From Alkalispirochaeta americana (GTDB taxonomy: Bacteria > Spirochaetota > Spirochaetia > DSM-27196 > Alkalispirochaetaceae): a stretch of DNA of 64,000 bases. This document shows positions 25,883-34,873 of the stretch, piece after piece. A program made the translations under genes and the position numbers. The number at the start of each line of letters is the position of its first letter. Within the stretch, counting starts at the first letter, position 1. The stretch covers positions 1 to 64,000 of the forward strand of contig NZ_FTMS01000010.1 in assembly GCF_900156105.1 (NCBI RefSeq), given 5' to 3'. Under the pieces are notes generated by a model. The model was not told the origin of the DNA, did not search any database, and saw nothing but the letters and a program-made list of their open reading frames with translations.

Positions 25883-27246
25883 CACAGAAGCTCCGCCGCC
25901 AGCTCAGCCAGGGGACTGCGCTCGGTTCGCGTCATGAGAACGTGGCCAAAGAGCGACTGACCCTTGAAAGCCTCCACCAGGTAGGTGAGACCGTTGGAGT
26001 TCGCATCCAGGTAGGGGCTGTCGATCTGGAAGGGGTCTCCCGTGAGGACCACCTTGGCGTCTGTTCCCGCCCGGGAAACGATGGTTTTCACCTCGTGGGG
26101 CGAGAGGTTCTGGGCCTCGTCAATCACGATAAACTGCCCCGGCAGGGAACGCCCCCGGATATAACTGAGGGCCTCCAGCTCTACCAGGCTGCTGCTGATA
26201 AGCTGTTCCGGTGTCTTCACGTTGGGCTTGTGGTACACCCCGAGAATGTACTCGAGATTGTCAAAGAGCGGCTGCATCCAGTGGGAGAGCTTCTCGTTTT
26301 TTGCCCCCGGTAAATACCCGATGTCTTTCCCCATGGGTATCACGGGACGGCTCACCAGGACCCGCTTGTAGATCTTATCCTCGATGGTCTGCTTGAGTCC
26401 CGCCGCGATCGCCAGGAGGGTCTTCCCCGTTCCGGCTTTCCCCACCAGAGTGACCAGTTGCACCTCGGGATCCAGCAGGAGCTCCAGAGCGATCCGCTGC
26501 TCCGTGTTCAAGGGCCGTACCCCCGCCACAGCGGGCATCTTGTGATCCACCAGCTCCAGCCGTGGCGATTCGCCCGGGCGGTACCGGCCCAGGAGCTCCT
26601 CGGGATGCTCTTTATCACGGAGCACAAAGAACTGGTTGGGCACGGCCTGGTCGTTCCACTCCACGGACCTCTCCTCCTCCAGCTCGCGATATGTTTCGGG
26701 ACGGGTATCCAGGGAGGTAAAGCCGCTGTAGAGATGGGTTATATCGACCTTCTGCTTTTCGTAATCCACGGCCTTCAGCCCCAGGGAGGCAGCCTTCACC
26801 CGGGCATTGATATCCTTGCTCACAAAAAAAACGGTGTTTCCCGCCTCCTGGAGTTGCCAGGCCGTGAGGATAATCTTGTTATCGGCCTTGTCCTGGAGGA
26901 AATCGTTGGGTATGTGCCTTGGCTGGGTGGAGACGACCCTCAGGATGGCCCCGTTCTCGATTTTTACCCCCGAAGAGAGGTTTCCCGGGCGGCCCCGCTC
27001 ATCAAGGAAACGGATCGCTTTCCGGGCGTTCCGGCCCCGTTCGTCGGAGAAGGTCTTGAGCCGGTCCAGCTCCTCCAGAACCCACATGGGAACCACCACC
27101 TCCTGATCGCGGAAACTGAGAATCGCGTCGGGACGGTGGATCAGCACGTTGGTATCGATGACAAAGATCTTTTTGGGGATATCACTTTTTTTGGAATCAA
27201 TTTTTTTGCCAGCGTCACTGTTCTTGCCGGAATCACTGTTTGCCAT
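25882..27246 (-). CDS. PhoH2-type PIN domain-ATPase
   Basis: 454 residues. N-terminal PIN domain (about 27-170) with FVIDTNVLIHRPDAI, ADNKIILTA and FVSKDINARVKA, giving the acidic RNase residues. C-terminal PhoH domain (about 235-450) with Walker A LVGKAGTGKTLLAIAAG, Walker B FIVIDEAQNLSPHE and VLTGDPFQID. PhoH2 proteins are ATP-driven RNA-unwinding ribonucleases. A Lys/Ser/Asp-rich N-terminal extension repeats SGKNSDAGKK-like units. AAGGAG is six bases before ATG 27246. It is divergent from the XPB helicase. Confidence 0.9.
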   Translation of the reverse strand: MANSDSGKNSDAGKKIDSKKSDIPKKIFVIDTNVLIHRPDAILSFRDQEVVVPMWVLEELDRLKTFSDERGRNARKAIRFLDERGRPGNLSSGVKIENGAILRVVSTQPRHIPNDFLQDKADNKIILTAWQLQEAGNTVFFVSKDINARVKAASLGLKAVDYEKQKVDITHLYSGFTSLDTRPETYRELEEERSVEWNDQAVPNQFFVLRDKEHPEELLGRYRPGESPRLELVDHKMPAVAGVRPLNTEQRIALELLLDPEVQLVTLVGKAGTGKTLLAIAAGLKQTIEDKIYKRVLVSRPVIPMGKDIGYLPGAKNEKLSHWMQPLFDNLEYILGVYHKPNVKTPEQLISSSLVELEALSYIRGRSLPGQFIVIDEAQNLSPHEVKTIVSRAGTDAKVVLTGDPFQIDSPYLDANSNGLTYLVEAFKGQSLFGHVLMTRTERSPLAELAAELL

Positions 27247-27315
27247 AACACGCTCCTTGTTGGTCCTGCCGGTTGCAAGCCCGATACCAGACTCCCTAAG
27301 TCTAGGATACTGTTA

Positions 27316-27345
27316 TTGTACTGTCGAATCTTTTGCAGGAATAGT
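27316..27345 (+). promoter_or_regulatory. Candidate promoter for the XPB helicase operon
   Basis: TTGTAC (27316-27321), 18 bases, AATAGT (27340-27345), then 14 bases including AGGAAGA before the ATG. Confidence 0.45.
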
Positions 27346-27359
27346 GTAAAACAGGAAGA

Positions 27360-29042
27360 ATGCCGCAGCCCCTCATTGTCCAAGGCGATAACTCGATTCT
27401 TCTGGATGTTCACGACGACGAGGCTTCTGAAGCCCGCAACAGCATCGCCCCCTTCGCGGAACTGGAAAAGTCGCCAGAACACTTTCATACCTACCGCATA
27501 TCTCCCCTCTCTCTGTGGAACGCCGCTGCGGCAGGCCTCACCCGGGAGGAGGTTCTGGAACGGCTCCGGCGTTACAGCCGGTTTCCCCTGCCGGGAAACG
27601 TCCAGCACTCTATCGGGGAACTGATCGGCCGCTACGGCCGGCTCCGCCTGGAGCCCACCGACGAGGACTATACCCTGCGACTGGTTGTTCCTGATGAGGA
27701 CATCCGTCAGGAACTGAGGTCCCGCAAAAACCTTGCCCGCTATCTCCGGGAGGAAGAGGACTTTCAAAGCCACCCCGATTCGTTTCTTCTCCCCCTTCTG
27801 GACCGGGGAACGGTGAAGCAGGAGCTGATCCGTCTGGGGTATCCCGTGGATGACCGCGTACCCCTGGCACCGGGAGACCCTCTCGAGTTCTCTCTTCAGG
27901 AGAAGACCCGCGCCGGAGCACCCTTCCTGCTCAGGGACTACCAGAAGGAGGCGGCCCGGACCTTCCACGGAGGGGGGGATCCGGGCACAGGCTATGGTGT
28001 GGTGGTCCTGCCCTGCGGGGCGGGGAAAACCGTGGTGGGGATCGAGACAATGCATCTGCTGCAGACCAACACACTCATCCTCACCACAAACGTGGCAGCC
28101 GTCCACCAGTGGATCGATGAACTCCTGGACAAGACGACTCTCGGGGAGGATCAGATCGGCGAATACAGCGGTACCCGCAAGGATGTTCTGCCCGTGACGG
28201 TGGCGACCTACCAGATTCTGGTGTGGCGCCGCGACCGGGAGTCTCCCTTTCCTCACTTTGATATTTTTCGCCGCCGCCGGTGGGGGCTCATCATCTACGA
28301 CGAAGTCCACCTGCTGCCGGCACCAATCTTCCGGGTTACCGCCGAGATCCAGGCCGTCCGGAGGCTGGGCCTGACAGCAACACTCATCAGGGAAGATCAG
28401 TGCGAGACCGATGTGTTCTCCCTGGTGGGGCCGAAACGCTACGACGTACCCTGGAAAGAGCTGGAACAGAAGGGCTGGATCGCCGAGGCTACCTGCTACG
28501 AGATACGCCTGGACCTTCCCCGGGAACTCAGGACCGAATACGCCGTGGCTGACAAACGGCGAAAATACCGTCTTGCGGCAGAGAATCACCGCAAGATCGA
28601 AGCGGCCCGGCAAATCATCGAGAATCACCCGGGTGAGGCAATCCTGGTGATCGGCCAGTACCTGGAGCAGCTGAAAAAACTGGCCCACCACCTGGAAGCC
28701 CCACTCATTACCGGCAGCGTTCCCAACCACCGCCGGGAAGAGATCTACCAAGACTTTCGCCAGGGCTCGCTGCCGGTCATCGTGGTGAGCAAGGTGGCCA
28801 ACTTTGCGATCGATCTTCCCAACGCATCGGTGGCGATCCAGGTCTCGGGGAGCTTCGGTTCCCGCCAGGAGGAGGCCCAGCGCCTGGGCCGCATCCTCCG
28901 GCCCTCTCCGGGGGAACACCACAACTCGACCTTCTATACGCTCGTTTCAAACCACACCGTGGAGGAAGAGTTCGCCGCGAACCGTCAGAAATTTCTTGCA
29001 GAACAGGGGTATACCTATCATATCGAACACTGGACAGACTGA
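27360..29042 (+). CDS. XPB/Ssl2-type DNA repair helicase
   Basis: 560 residues. Helicase motifs: FLLRDYQKEAARTF (Q-like), VVLPCGAGKTVVGIE (Walker A), LIIYDEVHLLPA (DEVH), LGLTATLIRED, which includes the RED motif typical of XPB, and the C-terminal EEAQRLGRILRP arginine-finger motif VI. The N-terminal region (1-170) matches the XPB damage-recognition part. Bacterial XPB unwinds DNA 3'-5' and occurs in mycobacteria and some spirochaetes. AGGAAGA precedes ATG 27360. It is followed by a partner protein in the +1 frame, as in mycobacterial XPB/Rv0862c-type pairs. Confidence 0.92.
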   Translation: MPQPLIVQGDNSILLDVHDDEASEARNSIAPFAELEKSPEHFHTYRISPLSLWNAAAAGLTREEVLERLRRYSRFPLPGNVQHSIGELIGRYGRLRLEPTDEDYTLRLVVPDEDIRQELRSRKNLARYLREEEDFQSHPDSFLLPLLDRGTVKQELIRLGYPVDDRVPLAPGDPLEFSLQEKTRAGAPFLLRDYQKEAARTFHGGGDPGTGYGVVVLPCGAGKTVVGIETMHLLQTNTLILTTNVAAVHQWIDELLDKTTLGEDQIGEYSGTRKDVLPVTVATYQILVWRRDRESPFPHFDIFRRRRWGLIIYDEVHLLPAPIFRVTAEIQAVRRLGLTATLIREDQCETDVFSLVGPKRYDVPWKELEQKGWIAEATCYEIRLDLPRELRTEYAVADKRRKYRLAAENHRKIEAARQIIENHPGEAILVIGQYLEQLKKLAHHLEAPLITGSVPNHRREEIYQDFRQGSLPVIVVSKVANFAIDLPNASVAIQVSGSFGSRQEEAQRLGRILRPSPGEHHNSTFYTLVSNHTVEEEFAANRQKFLAEQGYTYHIEHWTD

Positions 29043-31146
29043 ATCAGCCTTCAGCCGGTATCTGCTCAGCCTTGAGGATGAGTCATTCTTCGCCCTGATC
29101 AGAAACTATCTGGGTCCCGTGCGGACGCCCTATAACAAACATGACCTCATAGCAAAACTCGTGGAGTTCCTCTCCCGCGAAGAGACCCGGCGTGCGATCA
29201 GGGCACGGATCGACGGAGATGACGAGATCCTCCTGGCAGCCACAGCCCTGCTGGGCCAGCCCGGGGAGGATCAACTCTATCACTTCCTGGAGGACCAGCT
29301 TGATTACGGCCGCTTCCGGTGGCTGCTCCTGAACCACCGGGACCGCCTCCTTTTGATCGACGGCTTCCAGGCGGGAACGGTACAGATCAACCCTCTTCTG
29401 GCGCAGACAACGCTCCAGGAAGCGATCGACCCGCAAAGACTTATCGAGGGGGAACCCCTGGCCCCCTCCGATGAAGCTGCTTCGGGAGAGTTTCCCTGGC
29501 TCTCGGCGGCCTTTGCAACAGCTCTCTACGCCTTCCTGAGGGAAGATCCCGATCTCTATACCCAGGCAGGAAAGCTGCGAAAGCGGTCCATCGCCCGTCT
29601 GAACGATCGCTTTGGCACACTCCTGACCGGTGAGGAGGGAGAACAGCGTCTGGCGACAGCCCTGCAGGCCCTGACGACGCTGCAGCTCCTGGTGCACCGC
29701 CAGGAGGAGGGGCTCGTCCTCTTCCCCGACGCCTGGGATGAGCTGGCAGATCTCCCGGAAGAATGGATACAGGCCCTGCTTTGGGGGGCTCCGCTGACGC
29801 ATTCCGTCGAGGAAGCCTTCGATATCGCGGCGCTTCTGATTTCCTTCTCCGCAACGGTCCCCTGCAACAGAAGCTTTACACCTGTCGAGATTCTCCGGAT
29901 CTTTCGTCTCACCGGGGCCGGAAGCGGCCTGCCCCTTCCCGGCACCGGCGAAACCCCTTCCCTTCTGGCTGCAATGGGGCTGCTTCTGCCCCTGGACGCA
30001 GAGGAGCCTTCCCCCGACAACGAAACCGGCACCGGCACCGACCGTCCGGCACGGTTTCGCCTGAACCCTACAGCGGCATCGCTCCTGAAACCCCCGGAAA
30101 CCTCCCCGGGGGGCGTATCGCTCCAGGCGACAATGGAGATGAACGTCCCTCCGGGAACTCCCTTCCGGGATCGCCTGGATCTTGCCCGGATTGCGGCACT
30201 TCGACGCTTCGACGTGATGGTGGTGCTGGAATTATCCCGGGAGAGCCTTTCCTCGGCGCTTCGGGAGGACCAGATCGCCGCCCGCGAGACGATTCTGCGC
30301 ATCTGCGGAGCCTCCTTGCCCCAGAACGTCGATTTTCTGCTCCGCCGGTGGCAAGACCGCCTTCAGGCAGTGCGGCTTATCCGTGGGGTGGTTCTGGTGG
30401 TGGACCAGGAAGCAGAAGAACTTCTGGGAGCCTCGGAGCAGCTCGATCCGTTTATTCAGGAACGGCTTGCTCCGGGGGTGATGATCATCTCCCCCGATGC
30501 GGTTCCCCAGGTTGAACAGCACCTTCGAGCCCTGGGATTTCATGGCTCGGTCCGGCTGGAATCGGTATCGGCCGGGGGTGCGCCGCCACCGGAATACCGG
30601 CGTTTTCTCCAGCGGCACCGCGGCCCCGCGCTGGCGCCTCCGGTTCCCCGCCACGCCCGCCGGGATGACCTGCCCCGAACCACCGGGTCTGCTCTGCCGG
30701 ACGGGATGCAAGAGCTCCACGCGACAGAAGAATCCTTGAAGGCGACCCTGGACGCGCAAAACCTGCCCCAGGAAGCTGCCCGGGAGCTGGCTCTCCGTAT
30801 CGAGGGGAAACTGATCCTCTTTCCGGAGCAAATAAACCCCGACGTGGTCCCCCGCCACGGGATCGAGGCAAAGGGGCTGGACTATCTGGGCAAAGTCCGC
30901 CTGGTGGAGCAGGCGATTCAGGAAGGGGAACTGCTGGAAGTCATTATGCGCACCGCCGAGGGAGCCCCCCGGCGGCTCCTTCTTCGGCCCCGGGAGATCG
31001 TCCAGAGCGGAGAAGACCTGATGCTGCGGGCCCTGGAACTCCCCCAGGAGAAGCCCCTGCGAGTCAGGATTCGCCGGGCTTCCCTGGTCCGCCGTTTGAG
31101 CGGGGCGCTCCTCCGATCAAAGAAAGCTCACCCAGGCGGGCGCTAA
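28996..31146 (+). CDS. XPB-associated protein (helicase C-terminal-like domain)
   Basis: About 715 residues; the recognisable protein begins around 29041 (ESAFSRYLLSLEDESFF). It resembles the large XPB-neighbouring proteins with a Helicase_C_3-like domain, seen here in the C-terminal third: RDRLDLARIAALRRFDVMVV, VRLIRGVVLVVD and PLRVRIRRASLVRRL. The start is a puzzle: there is no in-frame ATG or GTG before the domain. TTG 28996 is the last classical option, and AGGGG precedes an ATC/ATA pair at 29017-29022. It overlaps the helicase end in the +1 frame. The last 83 bases overlap the end of convergent aroDE. Confidence 0.75.
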   Translation: MQNRGIPIISNTGQTESAFSRYLLSLEDESFFALIRNYLGPVRTPYNKHDLIAKLVEFLSREETRRAIRARIDGDDEILLAATALLGQPGEDQLYHFLEDQLDYGRFRWLLLNHRDRLLLIDGFQAGTVQINPLLAQTTLQEAIDPQRLIEGEPLAPSDEAASGEFPWLSAAFATALYAFLREDPDLYTQAGKLRKRSIARLNDRFGTLLTGEEGEQRLATALQALTTLQLLVHRQEEGLVLFPDAWDELADLPEEWIQALLWGAPLTHSVEEAFDIAALLISFSATVPCNRSFTPVEILRIFRLTGAGSGLPLPGTGETPSLLAAMGLLLPLDAEEPSPDNETGTGTDRPARFRLNPTAASLLKPPETSPGGVSLQATMEMNVPPGTPFRDRLDLARIAALRRFDVMVVLELSRESLSSALREDQIAARETILRICGASLPQNVDFLLRRWQDRLQAVRLIRGVVLVVDQEAEELLGASEQLDPFIQERLAPGVMIISPDAVPQVEQHLRALGFHGSVRLESVSAGGAPPPEYRRFLQRHRGPALAPPVPRHARRDDLPRTTGSALPDGMQELHATEESLKATLDAQNLPQEAARELALRIEGKLILFPEQINPDVVPRHGIEAKGLDYLGKVRLVEQAIQEGELLEVIMRTAEGAPRRLLLRPREIVQSGEDLMLRALELPQEKPLRVRIRRASLVRRLSGALLRSKKAHPGGR

Positions 31147-32647
31147 ACAGGCGAAACTGGGCGGCCGCCTGGCGCTGAAACATCTCCTGGCCGTTTATGA
31201 CCTTGCAACCGGCAGCCCGGGCCCGCTTGAGCAGGGGCGTTTCGGGCGGGGTATAGATGATATCGTAGACGATTTCCTCGCCCGTAAAGGTATACTGGGG
31301 GATCGGATCCAGCGGATCATCCCCCATACCGACCGAGGTGGTCTGCACCAGAATATCAAAGGGCCGTTCTGTCTGGGCCAGATCCTGCAAACCGTGGGCG
31401 TGCTCCCCGGCGATACCGCAATCCCGCACCAGCTCCTGGGCCCGGGAGCGGGTGCGGTTAAAGACGTGGACCTCCACCCCCGCAGCAAAAAGCCCGGCCG
31501 CTACGGCACGAGCCGCACCACCGGCCCCGATCACCGCCGTCCGAAGCCCCGCCAGATCACCGCGAAGTTCCTGCAGAGGTTCCAGAAACCCCGCCTCGTC
31601 GGTGTTATCGGCGTACCACCCGCCGCACTCATCACGGGTGGAACGCACCAGTGTATTGGCCGCCCCGGCCCGAAGCGCCGCCGTTCCACAGGTTCTGGCT
31701 CCCACGGCCACAGCCACGGCAAAGGAAAGGGCCGACACCTTGTGGGGCACCGTTACCGACGCACCCTCCAGGGGGATAACCTGGGCGAGCGCCGAGAAAT
31801 CCGAAAAGGAATCAAGCCGCAGAGGAAGATAGATCGCCTTGATCCCTTCCCGGGCAAAGCGCTCGTTGTGATACCGGGGAGAACGGGAATGAGCCACAGG
31901 GGCACCAAGAACAGCAAAGACAGGCCACTCGGACCTGGCCTGATCAACCCGGTAGACCTCGGCCAGCATCCGGGCGTCAACCTGACCCGGAGCAGCTACC
32001 GCGTCCGGATCATCCCCGGAAGAATCCGAGGCGTAGGTCCAGAGACTTCGCAACCGGGCCGGAAAGGCCCGCGTGAGAAATCCGTGCTCACCCATGCCAA
32101 CCCAGATCGCCCGCCTTCCGGGCATCATCTGGCGGAAGGTATCGGCCGCCCGGATCAACTCTACCAGGTCTTTTGCAGAGCGCGTGGCCACAGCCAGCTT
32201 GGCCACCTCCTTGGGGTCAGCCGCAAGACGCGCCATGAGCTGCGAGAGATCCTGCGGTGTCTCCCGGGGAACATGGTGAGACCTGATCACCGTACCACCC
32301 CGGGAACGGACCAACAGCGCGATCTGGTCCCAGAGGGGGTGGCCCCGCCGGTCCAGTTCGATATCCACATAATCCGGAGAGAGCGCCTCCTGGAGGGCCT
32401 CAAAGAGAAAGACACGCTGCGCGTCGTCTCCCTCCCAGCGCCCCAGATCACGAACCCGTCTGATGGTGAGCACAGCGGGGACCCCGGGGTTCGACGCCTC
32501 CCACCACCGGCGTATCGCGCCGGGATCGCGTTCGGAAGGCTTCAGCAAGTCCACCCGGAGCTCCACCAGAGATATCCAGGGACGGTTTGTTTCCAGCTGC
32601 CGGGTCCACGCTTCGAGCGTATCCCCCGTAAGACACAAGCAGATCAT
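31064..32647 (-). CDS. aroDE: Fused type I 3-dehydroquinate dehydratase / shikimate dehydrogenase
   Basis: 527 residues. AroD half (about 1-225): VELRVDLLK, DYVDIELDR, TVIRSHHVPRETP with the catalytic His, and Schiff-base Lys150 in EVAKLAVATRS. AroE half (about 240-500): AVLGAPVAHSRSPRYHN, GASVTVPHK with the catalytic Lys, ADNTDEAGFL, the NADP loop IGAGGAARAVAAGLF, and VFNRTRSRAQ. It performs steps 3 and 4 of the shikimate pathway, dehydroquinate to shikimate, as in plants, Chlamydia and some spirochaetes. The start lies six bases after a TAGGGT box. The C-terminal 27 codons overlap the convergent helicase-partner gene. Confidence 0.95.
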   Translation of the reverse strand: MICLCLTGDTLEAWTRQLETNRPWISLVELRVDLLKPSERDPGAIRRWWEASNPGVPAVLTIRRVRDLGRWEGDDAQRVFLFEALQEALSPDYVDIELDRRGHPLWDQIALLVRSRGGTVIRSHHVPRETPQDLSQLMARLAADPKEVAKLAVATRSAKDLVELIRAADTFRQMMPGRRAIWVGMGEHGFLTRAFPARLRSLWTYASDSSGDDPDAVAAPGQVDARMLAEVYRVDQARSEWPVFAVLGAPVAHSRSPRYHNERFAREGIKAIYLPLRLDSFSDFSALAQVIPLEGASVTVPHKVSALSFAVAVAVGARTCGTAALRAGAANTLVRSTRDECGGWYADNTDEAGFLEPLQELRGDLAGLRTAVIGAGGAARAVAAGLFAAGVEVHVFNRTRSRAQELVRDCGIAGEHAHGLQDLAQTERPFDILVQTTSVGMGDDPLDPIPQYTFTGEEIVYDIIYTPPETPLLKRARAAGCKVINGQEMFQRQAAAQFRLFSARLGELSLIGGAPRSNGGPGKPGES

Positions 32648-32653
32648 GACCTA

Positions 32654-32682
32654 ACCCTACCGGGAAAGGAGCGTTGTGGGAA
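32654..32682 (-). promoter_or_regulatory. Promoter reaching the aroDE start codon
   Basis: Reverse strand TTCCCA (32682-32677), 17 bases, TAGGGT (32659-32654), then six bases to ATG 32647. The six bases TAGGTC are a poor ribosome site at this spacing. Confidence 0.45.
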
Positions 32683-32694
32683 GTATTCTTCCAC

Positions 32695-32729
32695 TCCCCT
32701 CTGGTTTACCGAGTCCCCTCTGGTTTACC
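32695..32729 (+). repeat. Direct repeat in the aroDE-rex control region
   Basis: tcccctctggtttacc at 32695-32710 and 32714-32729, identical, 19 bases apart start to start (about two helical turns). The spacing suits a dimeric or tandem regulator on one face of the DNA. The 223-base divergent gap also has an AT-rich stretch (32760-32870) with possible -10 boxes such as CATAAT at 32812. Confidence 0.85.
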
Positions 32730-32870
32730 AAAGCGATACACCTTTGAGCGATGAACAATAGTTATAGTGCAAAAAAACAATTGTTCTTGCAATAATCTGA
32801 AAGGTTGGTTGCATAATATGAGAAGCCGGAATAGTATTGTGATAGTTTATGTGATTGAAGGCGCAATTTA

Positions 32871-33575
32871 ATGGAAACTAAGATAAATAGAGGGATCGTC
32901 CTTCGCCTGGCAAAGTACCTGAGGGTGTTGCACAAGCTGAAGGGCATGGGGTTTGTAAAGGTTTTCTCCAATAACCTGGGCGATGCTATCGGGGTTACCC
33001 CGGCGGTGGTGCGCAAGGATTTCTCGATCATCGGAATTCCGGGCAACAAGCGCGGAGGCTACAACATCGATGTCATCATCGAAGAGATCGAGCGGATGCT
33101 GGGCAAGGAAGAGCGCCAGCCCATCGTTGTCCTGGGGTGCGGAAAGATCGGCAACGCCCTGATGCACTACACCGAGTTCGAACGGGACGGGATCGAGGTT
33201 GTGGCAGGGTTCGAAATAAACCCTGATCTGATCAATCCCAACGCTCATATTCCCATTTATCCGATCGCAAAACTTCCCGAGGTCGCCGTCAGAGAAGCGG
33301 TAAAGGTCGCTGTTATTGCTGTCCCCGATGTGGCTGCCACGGAGGTTTTCGAACTGGTAACGGCATCGGGAATTCCGGGAGTCCTCAACTTCACCTCGGT
33401 GGATCTCAAGTGCGGACGTTGCGATTTTGACGAGTGCGCCATCCGGTGCATCGTCCAGAACGTAAACATTGGCCTGGAAATAGAGAATCTCTTCTACCTG
33501 GTCCGGATGAAAGAGGCTGATATATTGGATCAAAGCCGATCCCGGACAGAAACGCTCACATCTCAAACAGGATAA
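32871..33575 (+). CDS. rex: Redox-sensing transcriptional repressor Rex
   Basis: 234 residues. N-terminal winged helix (about 8-75) with RLAKYLRVLHKLKGMG and TPAVVRKDFSIIG; NAD(H)-binding Rossmann fold from VVLGCGKIGNALMHY (about 85-100); C-terminal swapped helix NVNIGLEIENLFYLV. Rex senses the NADH/NAD+ ratio and represses fermentative and hydrogenase genes. A four-cysteine cluster, KCGRCDFDECAIRC near residue 180, is unusual and could bind metal or sense oxidation. Its stop overlaps the next start (TAATG). No full Rex operator palindrome is evident upstream; only one half-site, TTGTGA, lies at 32838. Confidence 0.93.
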   Translation: METKINRGIVLRLAKYLRVLHKLKGMGFVKVFSNNLGDAIGVTPAVVRKDFSIIGIPGNKRGGYNIDVIIEEIERMLGKEERQPIVVLGCGKIGNALMHYTEFERDGIEVVAGFEINPDLINPNAHIPIYPIAKLPEVAVREAVKVAVIAVPDVAATEVFELVTASGIPGVLNFTSVDLKCGRCDFDECAIRCIVQNVNIGLEIENLFYLVRMKEADILDQSRSRTETLTSQTG

Positions 33576-33910
33576 TGCCCATGACTCTTGCAGAATGCCT
33601 TGAACACGTACACGGAACCTGGATCATCCCCGGAGACGAGACGGAAGAGTTCTTCGATGTAGTCGTCTCGGACCTTATGAGCGACGTTCTGGTGACGGAA
33701 CTGGAGGACTTCCTCCTGGTCACCTCCCTTACGTCGGAACAGGTCCTGCGGACGGCCGACATTGTCGATGCCCGGGCGATCCTGATAACCAACGGGAAGC
33801 AACCCCAGGAGCGGATGAGAAGCCTGGCACAGCACCAGACCATGCCGATCATGGTAACGCCCCTGACAACCTTCGATACCTGTCGCGCCCTGGCGGAGTG
33901 CAAGAAATAA
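33575..33910 (+). CDS. DRTGG-domain protein (first copy)
   Basis: 111 residues, or 109 if ATG 33581 is used. A small alpha/beta protein with VVSDLMSDVLVTELEDFLLV and VDARAILITNGKQPQERM, the DRTGG fold known from HPr kinase N-termini. Such stand-alone DRTGG proteins accompany anti-sigma-like ATPases and PHP proteins in [FeFe]-hydrogenase clusters. Coupled to rex by a TAATG overlap. Probably a ligand-binding regulatory subunit; ligand unknown. Confidence 0.78.
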   Translation: MPMTLAECLEHVHGTWIIPGDETEEFFDVVVSDLMSDVLVTELEDFLLVTSLTSEQVLRTADIVDARAILITNGKQPQERMRSLAQHQTMPIMVTPLTTFDTCRALAECKK

Positions 33911-33937
33911 CGACAGAATGAACGAGGGGGTCAAGCC

Positions 33938-34873
33938 ATGAACAGCGGCGGCACATCCATTCCTATCGATACCGATCAGGGGTCACCTATCATTCTGGAG
34001 CTCATCTACCGGCTCAAGATCCGGGATGTCATGACAGAGCCCACCTTTATCTGCACCACCGACGAGACCATGCGGGACGCCCAGCGGATCATGAAGAGCA
34101 ACAGTATCAGCGGCGTTCCCGTGATGGAGGGCCGCCGGCTCGTGGGAATCGTCAGCGTTGACGATGTGATCACGGCCCTGGAAAAGGGGTATATCGACGA
34201 TCCCGTTCAAAATCACATGACCCGTCAGGTGATTGTCCTGGAAGACGACATGCCCCTGAGTTTCGGGATATCCTGGCTCGATAAATACCGCTTTGGCCGC
34301 CTGCCGGTGCTGAACGCACGAAAAGAACTCGTGGGAATTGTGACCAGCCGCGACGTGATCGTCGCTCTGCTACTGGAGATCAACAAGGAAATCGAGCGTT
34401 TCGAAAAAAACACCAAGCAGAAAGAGTCATCGGGCGAGGGGTTCCGCCTGGAATACACCACCCGCCCCTTCGATTTCGAGATGGCGGGACGCCTCTCGAC
34501 AGAGACAAAGCAGCAGCTCAAATCGCGGGATCTTCCGCCCAAGCTCATCCGCCGGGTTGCGATCGCTACCTACGAGCTCGAGATGAATCAAGTGGTCCAC
34601 TCCGAAGGCGGAACCGTACAGGTCTCCTACGAAGCAAAACGACACCGCGTGACCATACGCGCCCGGGACCACGGCCCGGGGATCGAGGACGTGGAATCGG
34701 CCCTGGAAGAGGGGGTTTCCACGGCCAACGAATGGGTCCGCTCCCTGGGATTCGGCGCGGGCATGGGCCTGCCCAACACCCGCCGGGTCGCCGATGAGTT
34801 CTCCATCTCCTCGTCTCCGGCCGGAACGAACGTTGACGTGGTTATCTATACATCGCAGGAGGGAAAATCATGA
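33938..34873 (+). CDS. CBS-pair protein with anti-sigma-type ATPase domain
   Basis: 311 residues. Two CBS repeats (about 25-145) with LKIRDVMTEPTFICTTDETM, SGVPVMEGRRLVGIVS and FGRLPVLNARKELVGIVTS. Then a GHKL/HATPase_c domain (about 165-305) with IATYELEMNQVVHS (N box), ARDHGPGIED (G1) and GFGAGMGLPNTRRVAD (G2), the RsbW/SpoIIAB style. It is likely a serine kinase or anti-regulator gated by adenine nucleotides through CBS. A GAGGGGG ribosome site is present. Overlaps the second DRTGG gene by ATGA. Confidence 0.85.
   Translation: MNSGGTSIPIDTDQGSPIILELIYRLKIRDVMTEPTFICTTDETMRDAQRIMKSNSISGVPVMEGRRLVGIVSVDDVITALEKGYIDDPVQNHMTRQVIVLEDDMPLSFGISWLDKYRFGRLPVLNARKELVGIVTSRDVIVALLLEINKEIERFEKNTKQKESSGEGFRLEYTTRPFDFEMAGRLSTETKQQLKSRDLPPKLIRRVAIATYELEMNQVVHSEGGTVQVSYEAKRHRVTIRARDHGPGIEDVESALEEGVSTANEWVRSLGFGAGMGLPNTRRVADEFSISSSPAGTNVDVVIYTSQEGKS

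Noticed and set aside
28989-28995. AAATTTC as a -1 frameshift site joining XPB and its partner
   Set aside because: The helicase frame reads AAA TTT, not A AAT TTC, and the partner lies in the +1 frame, so classical -1 slippage cannot join them.
32838-32856. Rex autoregulatory operator before rex
   Set aside because: Only one half-site (TTGTGA) is present; the expected TCACAA partner is TGTGAT instead, so the palindrome is not met.
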